Positions 1 to 9,088 of a DNA stretch of 64,000 nucleotides are shown in pieces (the stretch's first letter is position 1; every line of letters begins with the position of its first letter). The position numbers and the translations under genes were made by a program. Source of the stretch: Paraburkholderia kirstenboschensis (lineage in GTDB: Bacteria > Pseudomonadota > Gammaproteobacteria > Burkholderiales > Burkholderiaceae); assembly GCF_904848585.1 (NCBI RefSeq), contig NZ_CAJHCR010000001.1, positions 310,001-374,000 of the forward strand. The letters are read 5' to 3'. A model generated the notes under the pieces. The model saw only the letters and a list, made by a program, of their open reading frames with translations, had not been told where the DNA came from and did not search any database.

Positions 1-66
1 GCCTTAGCTGGTAAGGCTCAGCGCGGTTGAATCGGATTGATTCGGATGGGATGCGAGGGGGTGTCC

Positions 67-156
67 TGGCGGAGGCGGTGAGATTCGAACTCACGGAAGG
101 ATCACTCCTTCGCCGGTTTTCAAGACCGGTGCCTTAAACCACTCGGCCACACCTCC
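67..156 (-). tRNA. tRNA-Ser (anticodon TGA)
   Basis: The reverse strand folds as a 90-nt class II tRNA with a 5' GGAGGTG acceptor strand, a long variable arm typical of Ser, an anticodon loop CTTGAAA (anticodon TGA, reads UCA) and an encoded CCA at 67-69. It lies just downstream of the end of hemW in the same orientation. Confidence 0.95.
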
Positions 157-211
157 AAGCCGCAAATTGTAACCTGAAAAAACCTCTCTGCGGCGCTCTC
201 TTCATCTGCAA

Positions 212-1441
212 TCACTGTGGATCTTTCAGAAACAACGCCTGTAGATCGTTGAGGAACGCTTGTCCAAGCGGCGTGGGCGCAATCTTTTCGTGGTCGCGCG
301 TAATCAGCTTGCGGCGTTCCGCCTCCTGCAAAGCCGGCTCGATAGATGTCATCGACAAACCCGTGCGTTCGATAAACCGATGCACCGGAAAGCCTTCGAC
401 CAGTCGCAGCGCATTCAGCATGAACTCGAACGGCAGGTCGCGCGGTCCGACTTCGTGTTCTTCCTGCACCGCCGCGCCGGCCTTGGCCTGCTCGATGAAC
501 GTGGCCGGATGCTTGTAGCGCGCCTGACGCAACACACGATTCGGGAACGACAGCTTCGTGTGCGCGCCGGCGCCAATTCCTAGATAGTCGCCAAAACGCC
601 AGTAGTTCAGGTTGTGCTTGCTCTGCCGATGCGGCTTGGCATACGCGGACACTTCGTAGCGCTCATATCCCGCCGCCGACGTGCGTTCGTGAATCCAGTC
701 GTGCATGTCGGCGGAGGCATCGTCGTCCGGCAGCACCGGCGGGAATTTCGCAAACAGCGTGTTCGGTTCGAGCGTCAGGTGATACAGCGAGAGATGCGGC
801 GGCGCGAACGACAACGCAGTCTCGACATCGGCCTGGCATTCGGCGAGCGTCTGCTGCGGAAGCGCGAACATCAGGTCGAGATTGAAATTGTCGAACGTGG
901 TGGCGGCCACTTCCACCGCATGGCGCGCTTGCGTCGAATCGTGAATCCGGCCGAGCGCCTTCAGATGCGCCTCGTTGAAACTCTGTATGCCCACCGACAA
1001 CCGGTTCACGCCGCTCGCGCGAAACTGCGCGAACTTCGCCGCTTCGAACGTGCCGGGATTGGCCTCGAGGGTGATCTCCGCATCGGCGTCGAGCGGCAGC
1101 AGTGCTCGCACGTCCGACAGCATGCGGTCGAGTCCAGCCGCAGACAGCAAGCTCGGCGTACCGCCGCCGATGAACACCGTATGCACCTGCCGTCCCCACA
1201 CGAGTGGCAAAGCCATCTCGAGATCGGCACGCAATGCGTCGAGATACTCGTTCTCGGGGAAGCTGTCGCCTTTCCATTCATGCGAGTTGAAATCGCAGTA
1301 CGGACACTTGCGCACGCACCACGGAAAATGCACGTACAACGAGAGCGGCGGCAGCGACGTCAGACGGATGCTGCCCGGCGACGTGAATGCCTTGATCACG
1401 CCATTGCCGACATCGGCGGGCGTCGACTTGATCGGAATCAC
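212..1441 (-). CDS. hemW: HemW, radical SAM heme chaperone (formerly coproporphyrinogen oxidase-like)
   Basis: Radical SAM protein of 409 aa. The cluster motif CVRKCPYCDF (CxxxCxxC, about residues 42-49) lacks the extra cysteine of true HemN, which fits HemW, a heme-binding chaperone that delivers heme to membrane proteins, rather than an oxidase. The FIGGGTPS glycine motif follows, and the HemN-type C-terminal domain is present. The open frame runs further upstream inside rdgB, but the likely start is the GTG at 1439-1441, which overlaps the rdgB stop as GTGA and is preceded by GGAGGAA inside the rdgB 3' end. Translation is therefore probably coupled to rdgB in an rph-rdgB-hemW operon. Confidence 0.93.
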   Translation of the reverse strand: MIPIKSTPADVGNGVIKAFTSPGSIRLTSLPPLSLYVHFPWCVRKCPYCDFNSHEWKGDSFPENEYLDALRADLEMALPLVWGRQVHTVFIGGGTPSLLSAAGLDRMLSDVRALLPLDADAEITLEANPGTFEAAKFAQFRASGVNRLSVGIQSFNEAHLKALGRIHDSTQARHAVEVAATTFDNFNLDLMFALPQQTLAECQADVETALSFAPPHLSLYHLTLEPNTLFAKFPPVLPDDDASADMHDWIHERTSAAGYERYEVSAYAKPHRQSKHNLNYWRFGDYLGIGAGAHTKLSFPNRVLRQARYKHPATFIEQAKAGAAVQEEHEVGPRDLPFEFMLNALRLVEGFPVHRFIERTGLSMTSIEPALQEAERRKLITRDHEKIAPTPLGQAFLNDLQALFLKDPQ

Positions 1442-2085
1442 GCTTCCTCCGTTAGACGCACAAGCAGTTGGCGCAACGCAATCGCGCGATGACTGCTGGC
1501 GTTCTTCACCGCCGGCTCGAGCTCCGCGGCGCTCGCGTTCAGCGACGGCAAAAAAAAGTACGGGTCGTAACCGAAGCCATGCGAGCCGCGCGGCGCATCC
1601 AGAATCTCGCCGTGCCACCGGCCTTCGGCGATCAGCGGCTCGGGATCGTCCGCGTGACGCACCAGTGCCAGCACGCAGTAGTAGTACGCGCGCCGATCGC
1701 TCTCGCCTTGTAACGCCGAGACGAGCCGCGCGTTGTTCGCAGCGTCGCTTTTCTCGCCGCCGGCCAGTTGCGCGTAGCGCGCCGAATACACGCCCGGCGA
1801 GCCGCGCAGCGCGCGCACGCAAAGACCGGAGTCGTCGGCGAGGGCAGGCAGGCCGGTGAGCGTGGCCGCATGCCGTGCCTTGGTAAGCGCGTTTTCGACG
1901 AACGTCGGATGCGGTTCTTCCGCTTCCGGCACACCCAGTTCGCCTTGCGCAATCAACTCGATGCCGGCCGCGCCGAGCAGCGCCGCGAACTCGCGCAGCT
2001 TGCCCGCGTTATTCGACGCCAGCACGACCTTGTTCAACGGCGATCCCGGTAGTGGCGCGCCATTGCCTTCACGAACCTCACTCAC
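1438..2085 (-). CDS. rdgB: RdgB/HAM1 family non-canonical purine NTP pyrophosphatase
   Basis: Hydrolyses ITP, dITP and XTP to the monophosphates, keeping deaminated purines out of nucleic acids. The 215-aa product has the family N-terminus [10 protein letters not shown] and the catalytic ADDSGLCV motif near the middle. The GTG start at 2085 overlaps the rph stop by a few bases, and the 3' end overlaps hemW. The first 15 residues precede the conserved core, so a start slightly downstream is possible. Confidence 0.95.
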   Translation of the reverse strand: MSEVREGNGAPLPGSPLNKVVLASNNAGKLREFAALLGAAGIELIAQGELGVPEAEEPHPTFVENALTKARHAATLTGLPALADDSGLCVRALRGSPGVYSARYAQLAGGEKSDAANNARLVSALQGESDRRAYYYCVLALVRHADDPEPLIAEGRWHGEILDAPRGSHGFGYDPYFFLPSLNASAAELEPAVKNASSHRAIALRQLLVRLTEEA

Positions 2086-2818
2086 CTCGGTGCTCCAATG
2101 CTTCTTTCTGTTTCGCGATCAACGTGGCGATGCCGTCGCTCGCGAGATCCATCAGCGCGTTCATTTCATCGCGCGAGAAAGGCACGCCCTCCGCAGTGCC
2201 CTGAATTTCGACGAAGCCGCCCGCGCCCGTCATCACCACGTTCATGTCGGTGTCGCATTGCGAGTCTTCGTCGTAGTCCAGATCGAGCACCGGCACGCCG
2301 TCGTACACGCCGACCGAAATCGCAGCGACGTAATCGGCAATCGGCGAACTTTCGATGCGCCCCGCGGCCAGCAGTTTGTTCACCGCGTCATGCGCGGCGA
2401 CAAAGGCGCCGGTGATGCTCGCCGTGCGTGTGCCGCCGTCGGCCTGGATCACGTCGCAGTCGATATGCAGCGTGCGCGCGCCGAGCTTCTCCAGATCGAA
2501 CACCGAGCGCAGCGCGCGGCCGATCAGACGCTGGATTTCCTGCGTGCGCCCGGTCTGCTTGCCACGCGCGGCCTCGCGGTCGCTGCGCGTATGCGTGGCG
2601 CGCGGCAACATGCCGTATTCTGCGGTGAGCCAGCCCTGGCCGCGATCCCGCAGGAACGACGGCACGGTCTCCGCGATGCTCGCTGTGCAGATCACCTTGG
2701 TGTCGCCGAATTCGACCAGCACCGAACCCTCCGCATGCTTCGTATAGTGGCGCGTGATGCGCACGTCGCGCAGCTGATTGGCGAGACGGCCGCTAGGGCG
2801 TTGAGTGGTGTCGGTCAT
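2078..2818 (-). CDS. rph: Ribonuclease PH
   Basis: Phosphorolytic 3'-5' exoribonuclease that trims tRNA 3' ends. From the ATG at 2818 the product is 246 aa, close to the usual length, and begins [11 protein letters not shown] followed by the RNase PH signature ([28 protein letters not shown]). The frame stays open upstream to about 2980, but that stretch is low complexity and covers the promoter region, so it is excluded. First gene of the leftward rph-rdgB-hemW operon, divergent from yicC. Confidence 0.96.
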   Translation of the reverse strand: MTDTTQRPSGRLANQLRDVRITRHYTKHAEGSVLVEFGDTKVICTASIAETVPSFLRDRGQGWLTAEYGMLPRATHTRSDREAARGKQTGRTQEIQRLIGRALRSVFDLEKLGARTLHIDCDVIQADGGTRTASITGAFVAAHDAVNKLLAAGRIESSPIADYVAAISVGVYDGVPVLDLDYDEDSQCDTDMNVVMTGAGGFVEIQGTAEGVPFSRDEMNALMDLASDGIATLIAKQKEALEHRGE

Positions 2819-3040
2819 GTCGGATTGGGTCGGGAAGGAAGCAGGAAGGGAAAGCACGATTTTACAGCCGATCCGCACCGGTATGCGCCCCGGCGGCGTG
2901 CCGCGTCGGCCGGGGCTCTCCAAGGGGTCCCATCGCCAAAAATGGGATAATGCCGTTTCACCGCCTCGCGTCTCGTACACGCCGGGCGATTCGACTCTTC
3001 GGCCAGCGTCTCACGCATGGCCACCATCGCGAGAAATACG

Positions 3041-3964
3041 ATGATCTACAGCATGACTGGCTATGCGAGCGCGACACGCGAACTCGTCGCGGCCTCCGGA
3101 ACGGGCGGCGTAAGCGTGTCGGTCGAACTGCGCACGGTGAACTCGCGCTTTCTCGACCTCAACTTCCGTATGCCCGAGGACGTGCGCGTGTGCGAACCCA
3201 CGCTGCGCGAAATGCTGATGAATAAGCTGTCGCGCGGCAAGGTGGATATTCGTATCAATCTGCAGCGCAGCGAACAGACGGCAAACGCCGGTTCGATCAA
3301 TCATGACGCGCTGACGCAGCTTGCGTTGCTGGAGCGCACCGTGCTCGCGACGTTCCCCGAAGCGGGCCGTCTGCGCTCGGGCGAAATTCTGCGCTGGCCT
3401 GGCGTGCTCGCCGAGACGGGCGTGGCACCCGAGGTGCTGCGCGACGCAGTGCTCGCATGCGGCAAGCAGGCCATTACAGATCTGATCGACGTGCGTGCCC
3501 GCGAAGGCGCGCAACTGGCCACGATGCTGCTCGCCAACGTGACCGAGATGGAAGCGATCGTCACGAAGATCACGCCGCTCGTGCCGGAGCTGATCACGAA
3601 GCATCAGCAGAAGATCGTCGAGCGTCTGCAGGAAGCGCTCGGCATTGCCGCGCCCGATACGGCAGCGACCATCGTCTCGCGCGAAGAGATCAACGAGCGG
3701 ATTCGCCAGGAAGTGACGATGTACGGTATCCGCATCGACATTGCCGAAGAATTGTCGCGGCTCACGGCTCATCTGAACGAAACGCGTCACGTGATCCAGA
3801 AGGGTGGCAAGGTCGGCAAGCGGCTCGACTTCATGATGCAGGAACTTAATCGCGAAGCGAACACGCTCGGCTCGAAGGCGGCCGCGAAGGAACTGGCGGA
3901 TTCGTCGATGACCCTGAAGCTGCTCATCGAACAGATGCGCGAGCAGGTACAGAATCTGGAATAA
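3041..3964 (+). CDS. yicC: YicC family endoribonuclease
   Basis: The product (about 307 aa) starts [15 protein letters not shown], matching the MIxSMTxYA start of the family, and has the conserved C-terminal part with [17 protein letters not shown] and [17 protein letters not shown]. coli YicC is known as a stress-linked endoribonuclease acting on sRNA. An in-frame ATG exists 24 bases upstream (3017), but the family start favours 3041. Gene gmk follows 17 bases after the stop, the common yicC-gmk arrangement. Confidence 0.93.
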   Translation: MIYSMTGYASATRELVAASGTGGVSVSVELRTVNSRFLDLNFRMPEDVRVCEPTLREMLMNKLSRGKVDIRINLQRSEQTANAGSINHDALTQLALLERTVLATFPEAGRLRSGEILRWPGVLAETGVAPEVLRDAVLACGKQAITDLIDVRAREGAQLATMLLANVTEMEAIVTKITPLVPELITKHQQKIVERLQEALGIAAPDTAATIVSREEINERIRQEVTMYGIRIDIAEELSRLTAHLNETRHVIQKGGKVGKRLDFMMQELNREANTLGSKAAAKELADSSMTLKLLIEQMREQVQNLE

Positions 3965-3981
3965 GGCTGGAGCATCACAAC

Positions 3982-4665
3982 ATGACCGATCACCACACAC
4001 GCGAAAGCGGCGCACCGCGCAACCCGTATGCCGGAGCTTATCCGGGCAACCTGTTCATGGTCGTCGCGCCCTCGGGCGCCGGCAAGTCGACGCTCGTGAA
4101 CGCGCTGCTCGCCGGCGACGACGCGATCCGTCTGTCGATCTCGTACACGACGCGCCCGCCGCGTCCGAAAGAGCAGGACGGCGAGCACTACCACTTCACG
4201 TCCGTCGACGATTTCATGCGGCGTCACGACGAGGGCGAGTTTCTCGAAAGCGCTGAAGTGCACGGCAACTATTACGGCACGTCGCGCGTGTGGATCGAGG
4301 AGCAGATGAAGAGCGGCCATGACGTACTGCTCGAAATCGACTGGCAGGGCGCGCAACAGGTGAAGAAGCAGTTTCACAACGCGGTCGAAATTTTTATCTT
4401 GCCGCCGTCGCTCGAAGCGCTCGAAGAGCGTCTGAAAAAGCGCGGCCAGGACGAGCCGAACGTGATCACGCGGCGGCTCCTCGCCGCAGGCAGCGAGATG
4501 GCGCACGCGGCCGAAGCGGAGTATGTGGTGATCAACGAGAACTTCGACCGCGCGCTCGGCGAACTGCAGTGTCTCGTGGCCGCTACGCGTTCGCGCTTCG
4601 CCTCGCAATACGCGCGTCATACGCAGCTTTTCGTGCAGCTCGGCATTCACCTTCCGCACCCCTGA
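3982..4665 (+). CDS. gmk: Guanylate kinase
   Basis: Phosphorylates GMP to GDP with ATP. The 227-aa product has the P-loop APSGAGKST near residues 29-37, the GMP-binding [17 protein letters not shown] segment and [18 protein letters not shown] lies upstream of the ATG. It sits between yicC and rpoZ in the order gmk-rpoZ-spoT known from many proteobacteria, linking guanine nucleotide supply to ppGpp metabolism. Confidence 0.97.
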   Translation: MTDHHTRESGAPRNPYAGAYPGNLFMVVAPSGAGKSTLVNALLAGDDAIRLSISYTTRPPRPKEQDGEHYHFTSVDDFMRRHDEGEFLESAEVHGNYYGTSRVWIEEQMKSGHDVLLEIDWQGAQQVKKQFHNAVEIFILPPSLEALEERLKKRGQDEPNVITRRLLAAGSEMAHAAEAEYVVINENFDRALGELQCLVAATRSRFASQYARHTQLFVQLGIHLPHP

Positions 4666-4725
4666 GCGCGGCGGCGATTCGAGCACATAAGGTAGAATAA
4701 GCAACATACTGAGAAGGAACTCAAC

Positions 4726-4929
4726 ATGGCCCGCATTACCGTCGAAGACTGTCTGAAACAGATCCCGAACCGTTTCGAACTCGCGCTCGCCGCAACGTAT
4801 CGCGCGCGTCAGCTCGCTCAAGGCCACACGCCGAAGATCGAAAGCCGTGACAAGCCCACGGTCGTCGCGCTGCGCGAAATCGCTGCCGGCCAGGTCGGCG
4901 TCGAAATGCTGAAGAAGGTGCCGGTTTAA
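4726..4929 (+). CDS. rpoZ: RNA polymerase omega subunit
   Basis: A 67-aa protein starting [19 protein letters not shown] with the conserved RARQLAQG segment; small subunit that helps RNAP assembly and forms part of the ppGpp site. An AGAAGGA ribosome binding site precedes the ATG. A TAGAAT hexamer at about 4692 may be a -10 element, suggesting its own promoter after gmk. Confidence 0.97.
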
Positions 4930-5040
4930 GGCGCACTGTTTCTGTTTTCGGTTGGCAAGCATTTTTGCCATAGCTTTTGCCTCACCTGATTGCATCAACG
5001 TGCAGACCGGCGTCAACGCTCAACCGCTACGGAGGCGACC

Positions 5041-7398
5041 ATGAGTACCACCCCGCCCACCGCCACGGAAGCGGAGCATGACGCCGACTCGCCCTCGTCT
5101 GCACGGAAGTACATCGACGCGGTCCTCGAACAGTCGTTTCGCCATCTGTTCGGGCCGACCGCCACGCCGGAGCAACCGCGCCGGCATGACGTCGTATCCA
5201 TTGCCAAGCTGACGTCTGCGTTGTCCGGCTATTTGCAGCCGGAAGAGATCAAAGACGTCAAGGCGGCCTTCCATTTCAGCGACGAAGCCCACCTCGGCCA
5301 GTATCGCCAGAGCGGCGAGCCCTACATCACGCACCCGGTTGCCGTCGCGGAAATCTGCGCCGGCTGGAACCTCGACGGCCAGGCAATCATGGCCGCGTTG
5401 CTCCACGACGTGATGGAAGACCAGGGCGTGACCAAGGCCGAGCTCGCCGAGCGTTTCGGCGCGAAGGTCGCGGAACTGGTCGACGGTTTGTCGAAGCTCG
5501 ACAAGATGGAGTTTCGCAATCGCGAGGAAGCGCAGGCGGAAAACTTCCGCAAGATGCTGCTCGCCATGGCGCGCGACGTCCGCGTGATCCTCGTGAAGCT
5601 CGCCGACCGGCTGCACAACATGCGCACGCTCGGCGCGGTGCCGCCCGAAAAGCGTCGTCGCGTGGCGCGTGAAACGCTGGACATCTACGCGCCGATTGCG
5701 CACCGGCTCGGCTTGAACAATACGTATCGCGAGCTACAGGACCTGAGCTTCGCGAACTTCAATCCGCATCGGTATGCCACGCTCGAAAAAGCCGTGAAGG
5801 CGGCGCGCGGCAACCGGCGGGAAGTGGTCGGCAAGATTCTGGAATCGGTGCAGCGCGCGATCGCCGACGCGAAGATCGACGCGGAAGTCACCGGTCGCGA
5901 GAAAACCATCTTCAGCATCTACAAGAAGATGCGCGACAAGCAGTTGTCGTTCTCGCAGGTGCTGGACGTGTATGGCTTCCGTGTGGTGGTCGACAGCGCG
6001 CTCGAATGCTATACCTGCATCGGCGCATTGCATGCGCTCTACAAGCCGGTGCCGGGTAAGTTCAAGGACTACATCGCCATTCCGAAGGTGAACGGCTATC
6101 AGTCGTTGCACACTACTCTCGTCGGTCCGTTCGGCGCGCCGATCGAGTTTCAGGTGCGCACCCGCAAGATGCACGAGATCGCCGAAGCCGGCGTGGCGGC
6201 GCACTGGCTGTACAAGAACGGCAGTGCGGATCTGAACGATGTGCAAAAGCGCGCGCACCAGTGGCTGAAGTCGCTGCTCGACATTCAGAGCGAAGCCGGC
6301 GACTCGAGCGAATTCCTCGAGCACGTAAAGATCGACCTGTTCCCGGATGCGGTCTACGTGTTCACGCCGAAGTCGAAGATCATGGCGCTGCCGCGCGGCG
6401 CCACGGCGCTCGACTTCGCGTATTCGATCCACAGCGACCTAGGCAACCAGTGCGTCGCGGTGAAGATCAATAACGAACTGCTGCCGCTGCGTACCGAGTT
6501 GAAGAGCGGCGATATCGTCGAAGTCATCACGGCGCCGTATTCGAAGCCGAATCCGGCGTGGCTCGGTTTCGTGCGCACCGGCAAGGCCCGTTCCGCGATC
6601 CGCCATTATCTGAAGACGATGCGCCTGAACGAGTCGGTTCAGCTTGGCGAGCGTCTGGTCGATCAGGCTTTGAAGGGCTACGGCCTTGCGCTGTCGGACG
6701 TGACGCCCGAAGCGTGGGAAAAGCTCGTGCAGTGGACGGGCAACAAAAATGGCCAGGAAATTTTCGCCGACATCGGTCTTGGCCGGCGTGTCGCGGCGGT
6801 CATGGCCAAGCGCATCGAAGTGTTGATGAGCGGCCGCGATGCCGACGACGACGGTTCGCGTTCCGATTCGGGGTCGCCACATGCGCCGCCGGTCGTGATT
6901 ACCGGCACCGAGGGCATGTCGGTGCAATTGTCCGCATGCTGCCGTCCGATTCCGGGCGACGACATCATGGGCTATATCGGCATTGGCCTAGGTATGGCCA
7001 TCCACACTACGGACTGCCGCGTCGCGCAGCGAATCCACCGGCGCGATCCCGGCCGCTGGATCGACGTGGCGTGGGCGCCGCAACCGGGGCGTCTGTTCGA
7101 CGTCGCGGTCAAGGTGCTGGTCAAGAATACGAAGGGCGTGTTCGCCCGCGTGGCCGCTGACATTACCTCGGCAGACGCGAACATCGTGCATATCGCGATG
7201 GACGAAGACCTGTCGCAAGAATCCACGATTCTGCGCTTCGTGATCCAGGTCAGCGACCGCGTTCATCTGGCCAACGTCATGCGCCGCGTGCGCACGAATC
7301 CCGACGTGATGCGCATTGCGCGTGAGCGGCCGAGCGACGACGGCCATCATCGGCATGACGGCGGCATGCGAATCGACCGCGAGCGGGCCGATTACTGA
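5041..7398 (+). CDS. spoT: Bifunctional (p)ppGpp synthetase/hydrolase (SpoT/Rel)
   Basis: 785 aa from the ATG at 5041, which has GGAGG seven bases upstream; the in-frame ATG at 4990 lacks this. Domains in order: HD hydrolase with HDVMEDQG (HD at about 122-123), synthetase with KFKDYIAIPK at about 340 (the basic KxKD form of bifunctional enzymes, not the acidic ExDD form of RelA), TGS at about 430-490 (DLFPDAVYVFTP), and a C-terminal ACT domain from about 705. Both catalytic halves look intact. It follows rpoZ in the classic gmk-rpoZ-spoT order. Confidence 0.96.
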   Translation: MSTTPPTATEAEHDADSPSSARKYIDAVLEQSFRHLFGPTATPEQPRRHDVVSIAKLTSALSGYLQPEEIKDVKAAFHFSDEAHLGQYRQSGEPYITHPVAVAEICAGWNLDGQAIMAALLHDVMEDQGVTKAELAERFGAKVAELVDGLSKLDKMEFRNREEAQAENFRKMLLAMARDVRVILVKLADRLHNMRTLGAVPPEKRRRVARETLDIYAPIAHRLGLNNTYRELQDLSFANFNPHRYATLEKAVKAARGNRREVVGKILESVQRAIADAKIDAEVTGREKTIFSIYKKMRDKQLSFSQVLDVYGFRVVVDSALECYTCIGALHALYKPVPGKFKDYIAIPKVNGYQSLHTTLVGPFGAPIEFQVRTRKMHEIAEAGVAAHWLYKNGSADLNDVQKRAHQWLKSLLDIQSEAGDSSEFLEHVKIDLFPDAVYVFTPKSKIMALPRGATALDFAYSIHSDLGNQCVAVKINNELLPLRTELKSGDIVEVITAPYSKPNPAWLGFVRTGKARSAIRHYLKTMRLNESVQLGERLVDQALKGYGLALSDVTPEAWEKLVQWTGNKNGQEIFADIGLGRRVAAVMAKRIEVLMSGRDADDDGSRSDSGSPHAPPVVITGTEGMSVQLSACCRPIPGDDIMGYIGIGLGMAIHTTDCRVAQRIHRRDPGRWIDVAWAPQPGRLFDVAVKVLVKNTKGVFARVAADITSADANIVHIAMDEDLSQESTILRFVIQVSDRVHLANVMRRVRTNPDVMRIARERPSDDGHHRHDGGMRIDRERADY

Positions 7399-7493
7399 CC
7401 TTTGCCGCTCATCGGGCGAAGAAGCGCCGCATCTTTCCATCGGAACGCCGCCGCCACTAGCGAGTCTCACCTGAAAACTCAGGGAGAACGCAG

Positions 7494-7982
7494 ATGAAAG
7501 TAGCTGACCTCGAAGGCCTCGCACTGGATTATTGGGTGGCCCGCAGCCTGCACGATTTTGTGCGCGAAATTCACTTTACCGACAGCGGCGAGACCGTCGC
7601 GATTCGCGGTAACGACCGCGGCCGTCCGTGGGATGGCCGTTTCACACCTACCGCCTCATGGGACGCCGCTGCGGCAGTGATGGAGCGCGCGCGTCGGCTT
7701 GAAATGCGCGAGCGCAGCGAGGAGGGCCCTGCGCACTGCGTGGCGGAATTCGAAGGCGGGCACGGCGAGGCGGAGGGACGCGGGGACTCGTTGCGCGTGG
7801 CACTGCTGCGGGCGTTCGTGGAAAGCCGGTTCGGCGATAGCGTGGGCGAGATGCTGCACGAGTCGCAGATGCTGGTGGGCGACACGGTGCGCCGCATTGC
7901 CGAGGCTACCGCTGGCGATACGTTCGAAGAAGTGCCGAGCCCCGGCGGCCACATCGGCGATATTCAGTCGCCGCCGCGCTAA
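7494..7982 (+). CDS. NinX-like (DUF2591) protein
   Basis: 162-aa protein starting MKVADLEGLALDYWVARSL, the characteristic start of the phage NinX/DUF2591 family, whose members occur in lambdoid phages and as single chromosomal genes in Burkholderiaceae. Function is unknown. GGGAGA lies ahead of the ATG. The C-terminal half, rich in charged residues, resembles nothing I can name. It lies between spoT and the tRNA-Arg pair; no other phage gene is seen nearby. Confidence 0.8.
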   Translation: MKVADLEGLALDYWVARSLHDFVREIHFTDSGETVAIRGNDRGRPWDGRFTPTASWDAAAAVMERARRLEMRERSEEGPAHCVAEFEGGHGEAEGRGDSLRVALLRAFVESRFGDSVGEMLHESQMLVGDTVRRIAEATAGDTFEEVPSPGGHIGDIQSPPR

Positions 7983-8019
7983 GGCCGCGCTCCTGAACTT
8001 GCGGCGTGCCGAAACCGAC

Positions 8020-8056
8020 TGCACAAAAACAAAGGGCCTTCCAACTGGAAGGCCCT
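8020..8056 (-). terminator. Rho-independent terminator of the left tRNA-Arg
   Basis: A 10-bp inverted repeat AGGGCCTTCC / GGAAGGCCCT (8033-8056, loop AACT) is followed on the reverse strand by a TTTGTTTTTG tract, just past the tRNA-Arg CCA end. Confidence 0.8.
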
Positions 8057-8063
8057 CTAGAGG

Positions 8064-8140
8064 TGGTGCGGCTGGCAGGATTCGAACCCACGACCCCTTG
8101 GTTCGTAGCCAAGTACTCTATCCAACTGAGCTACAGCCGC
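8064..8140 (-). tRNA. tRNA-Arg (anticodon ACG), copy 1
   Basis: The reverse strand folds as a 77-nt tRNA with acceptor GCGGCTG/CAGCCGC, anticodon loop containing ACG (read as ICG) and an encoded CCA at 8064-8066. Identical to the copy at 8220-8296. Confidence 0.95.
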
Positions 8141-8187
8141 ACGCGAAACGGGTGATGCACTACTGCACTAAAACTGGGTAAAACATA

Positions 8188-8211
8188 AGGGCCTCCCCGG
8201 AGGGAGGCCCT
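8188..8211 (-). terminator. Hairpin between the two tRNA-Arg genes
   Basis: A 10-bp inverted repeat AGGGCCTCCC / GGGAGGCCCT (loop CGGA) lies directly after the right-hand tRNA-Arg. On the reverse strand only a short TATGTTTT tract follows, so it is a terminator or processing hairpin. It resembles the hairpin after copy 1. Confidence 0.6.
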
Positions 8212-8219
8212 CGAATAAG

Positions 8220-8296
8220 TGGTGCGGCTGGCAGGATTCGAACCCACGACCCCTTGGTTCGTAGCCAAGTACTCTATCCAACTGAGCTACAGCCGC
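8220..8296 (-). tRNA. tRNA-Arg (anticodon ACG), copy 2
   Basis: Same 77-nt sequence as copy 1, with anticodon ACG and encoded CCA at 8220-8222. The two copies plus their similar 3' hairpins form a tandem duplication. Confidence 0.95.
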
Positions 8297-8416
8297 ACGC
8301 AGAAACGAGATTATAGCAAAGGTTTCAAAAAAGGGAAGCGTGTAACTGCGATTTGTCTCATTGTCATGATCGTGTACCCTAGTGAAGCAGCCGTTTGCTG
8401 CAGCTTATGGATCATC

Positions 8417-8986
8417 ATGAACAAGGCCTTTGTCAAAGAGTCGAGCGAAGATAATGACGACGATCTCGACGTCGCCCAGCCGGATATCCCCGCGGGAACC
8501 AAGAACTACATCACGCCTGCCGGCCACCGCCGCATGCGCGATGAACTGCTGCATCTGATCGACGTCGACCGGCCGGAGGTCGTCAAGCTCGTGTCATGGG
8601 CTGCGTCGAATGGCGACCGCTCCGAGAACGGCGATTACATTTACGGCAAGCGCCGCCTGCGCGAGATAGATCGGCGCATCCGCTTTCTGACCAAGCGTCT
8701 GGACCTCGCCGAGGTTGTCGACAGCAGCAAGCAGGAGAACGTCGATCAGGTCTTTTTCGGGGCGACTGTCGAATATGCGACAGAGGACGGCGAGGAACAC
8801 AGCGTGACGATTGTCGGCATCGACGAGGTCGATCTCGATATCGGACACGTAAGCTGGATCTCGCCGATCGCTCGGGCGCTGCTGAAGGCGAAGGTCGGCG
8901 ACACCGTGACGTTGTACACGCCGGCTGGGCCGCAGCCGATCGACATACTCGACGTCAAATATCCGCCTCCGGATAGTGGTGGCTAG
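8417..8986 (+). CDS. greB: Transcription elongation factor GreB
   Basis: 189 aa from the ATG at 8417 (MNKAFVKESSEDNDDDLDV). It has the GreA/GreB N-terminal coiled coil (ITPAGHRRMRDEL, WAASNGDRSENGDYIYGKRR with the acidic tip) and the C-terminal FKBP-like domain with SPIARALLKAKVGD. The GDYIYGKRRLREIDRRIRFL segment is the GreB form. It stimulates cleavage of backtracked transcripts by RNA polymerase. The frame is open upstream through the tRNA region, which is not coding. Confidence 0.95.
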   Translation: MNKAFVKESSEDNDDDLDVAQPDIPAGTKNYITPAGHRRMRDELLHLIDVDRPEVVKLVSWAASNGDRSENGDYIYGKRRLREIDRRIRFLTKRLDLAEVVDSSKQENVDQVFFGATVEYATEDGEEHSVTIVGIDEVDLDIGHVSWISPIARALLKAKVGDTVTLYTPAGPQPIDILDVKYPPPDSGG

Positions 8987-9035
8987 TCTCTTACCGCGCG
9001 CGAATTCGCCTGCACGAAGCGTGTGTTGAGGCAAT

Positions 9036-9063
9036 AAAAAAAGGCGCCGCGAACGGCGCCTTC
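9036..9063 (-). terminator. Rho-independent terminator of the porin gene
   Basis: GC-rich stem AAGGCGCCG / CGGCGCCTT (9041-9062) with a short loop; on the reverse strand it is followed by seven T residues. It lies 26 bases after the porin stop codon. Confidence 0.85.
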
Positions 9064-9088
9064 CATGCTGCGGGTCCTGCCCGCCGCG

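Noticed and set aside
1442..1822. N-terminal extension of the hemW open frame
   Set aside because: It lies wholly inside rdgB in another frame, is Arg-rich without homology, and the GTG at 1441 has a good ribosome binding site.
3787..5016. Leftward 409-aa open frame opposite yicC, gmk and rpoZ
   Set aside because: High-GC antisense shadow; Arg/His/Ala-rich product and three recognised genes on the other strand.
8020..8300. Attachment site for a mobile element at tRNA-Arg
   Set aside because: The repeat is the whole duplicated tRNA gene; no integrase or island lies between the copies.
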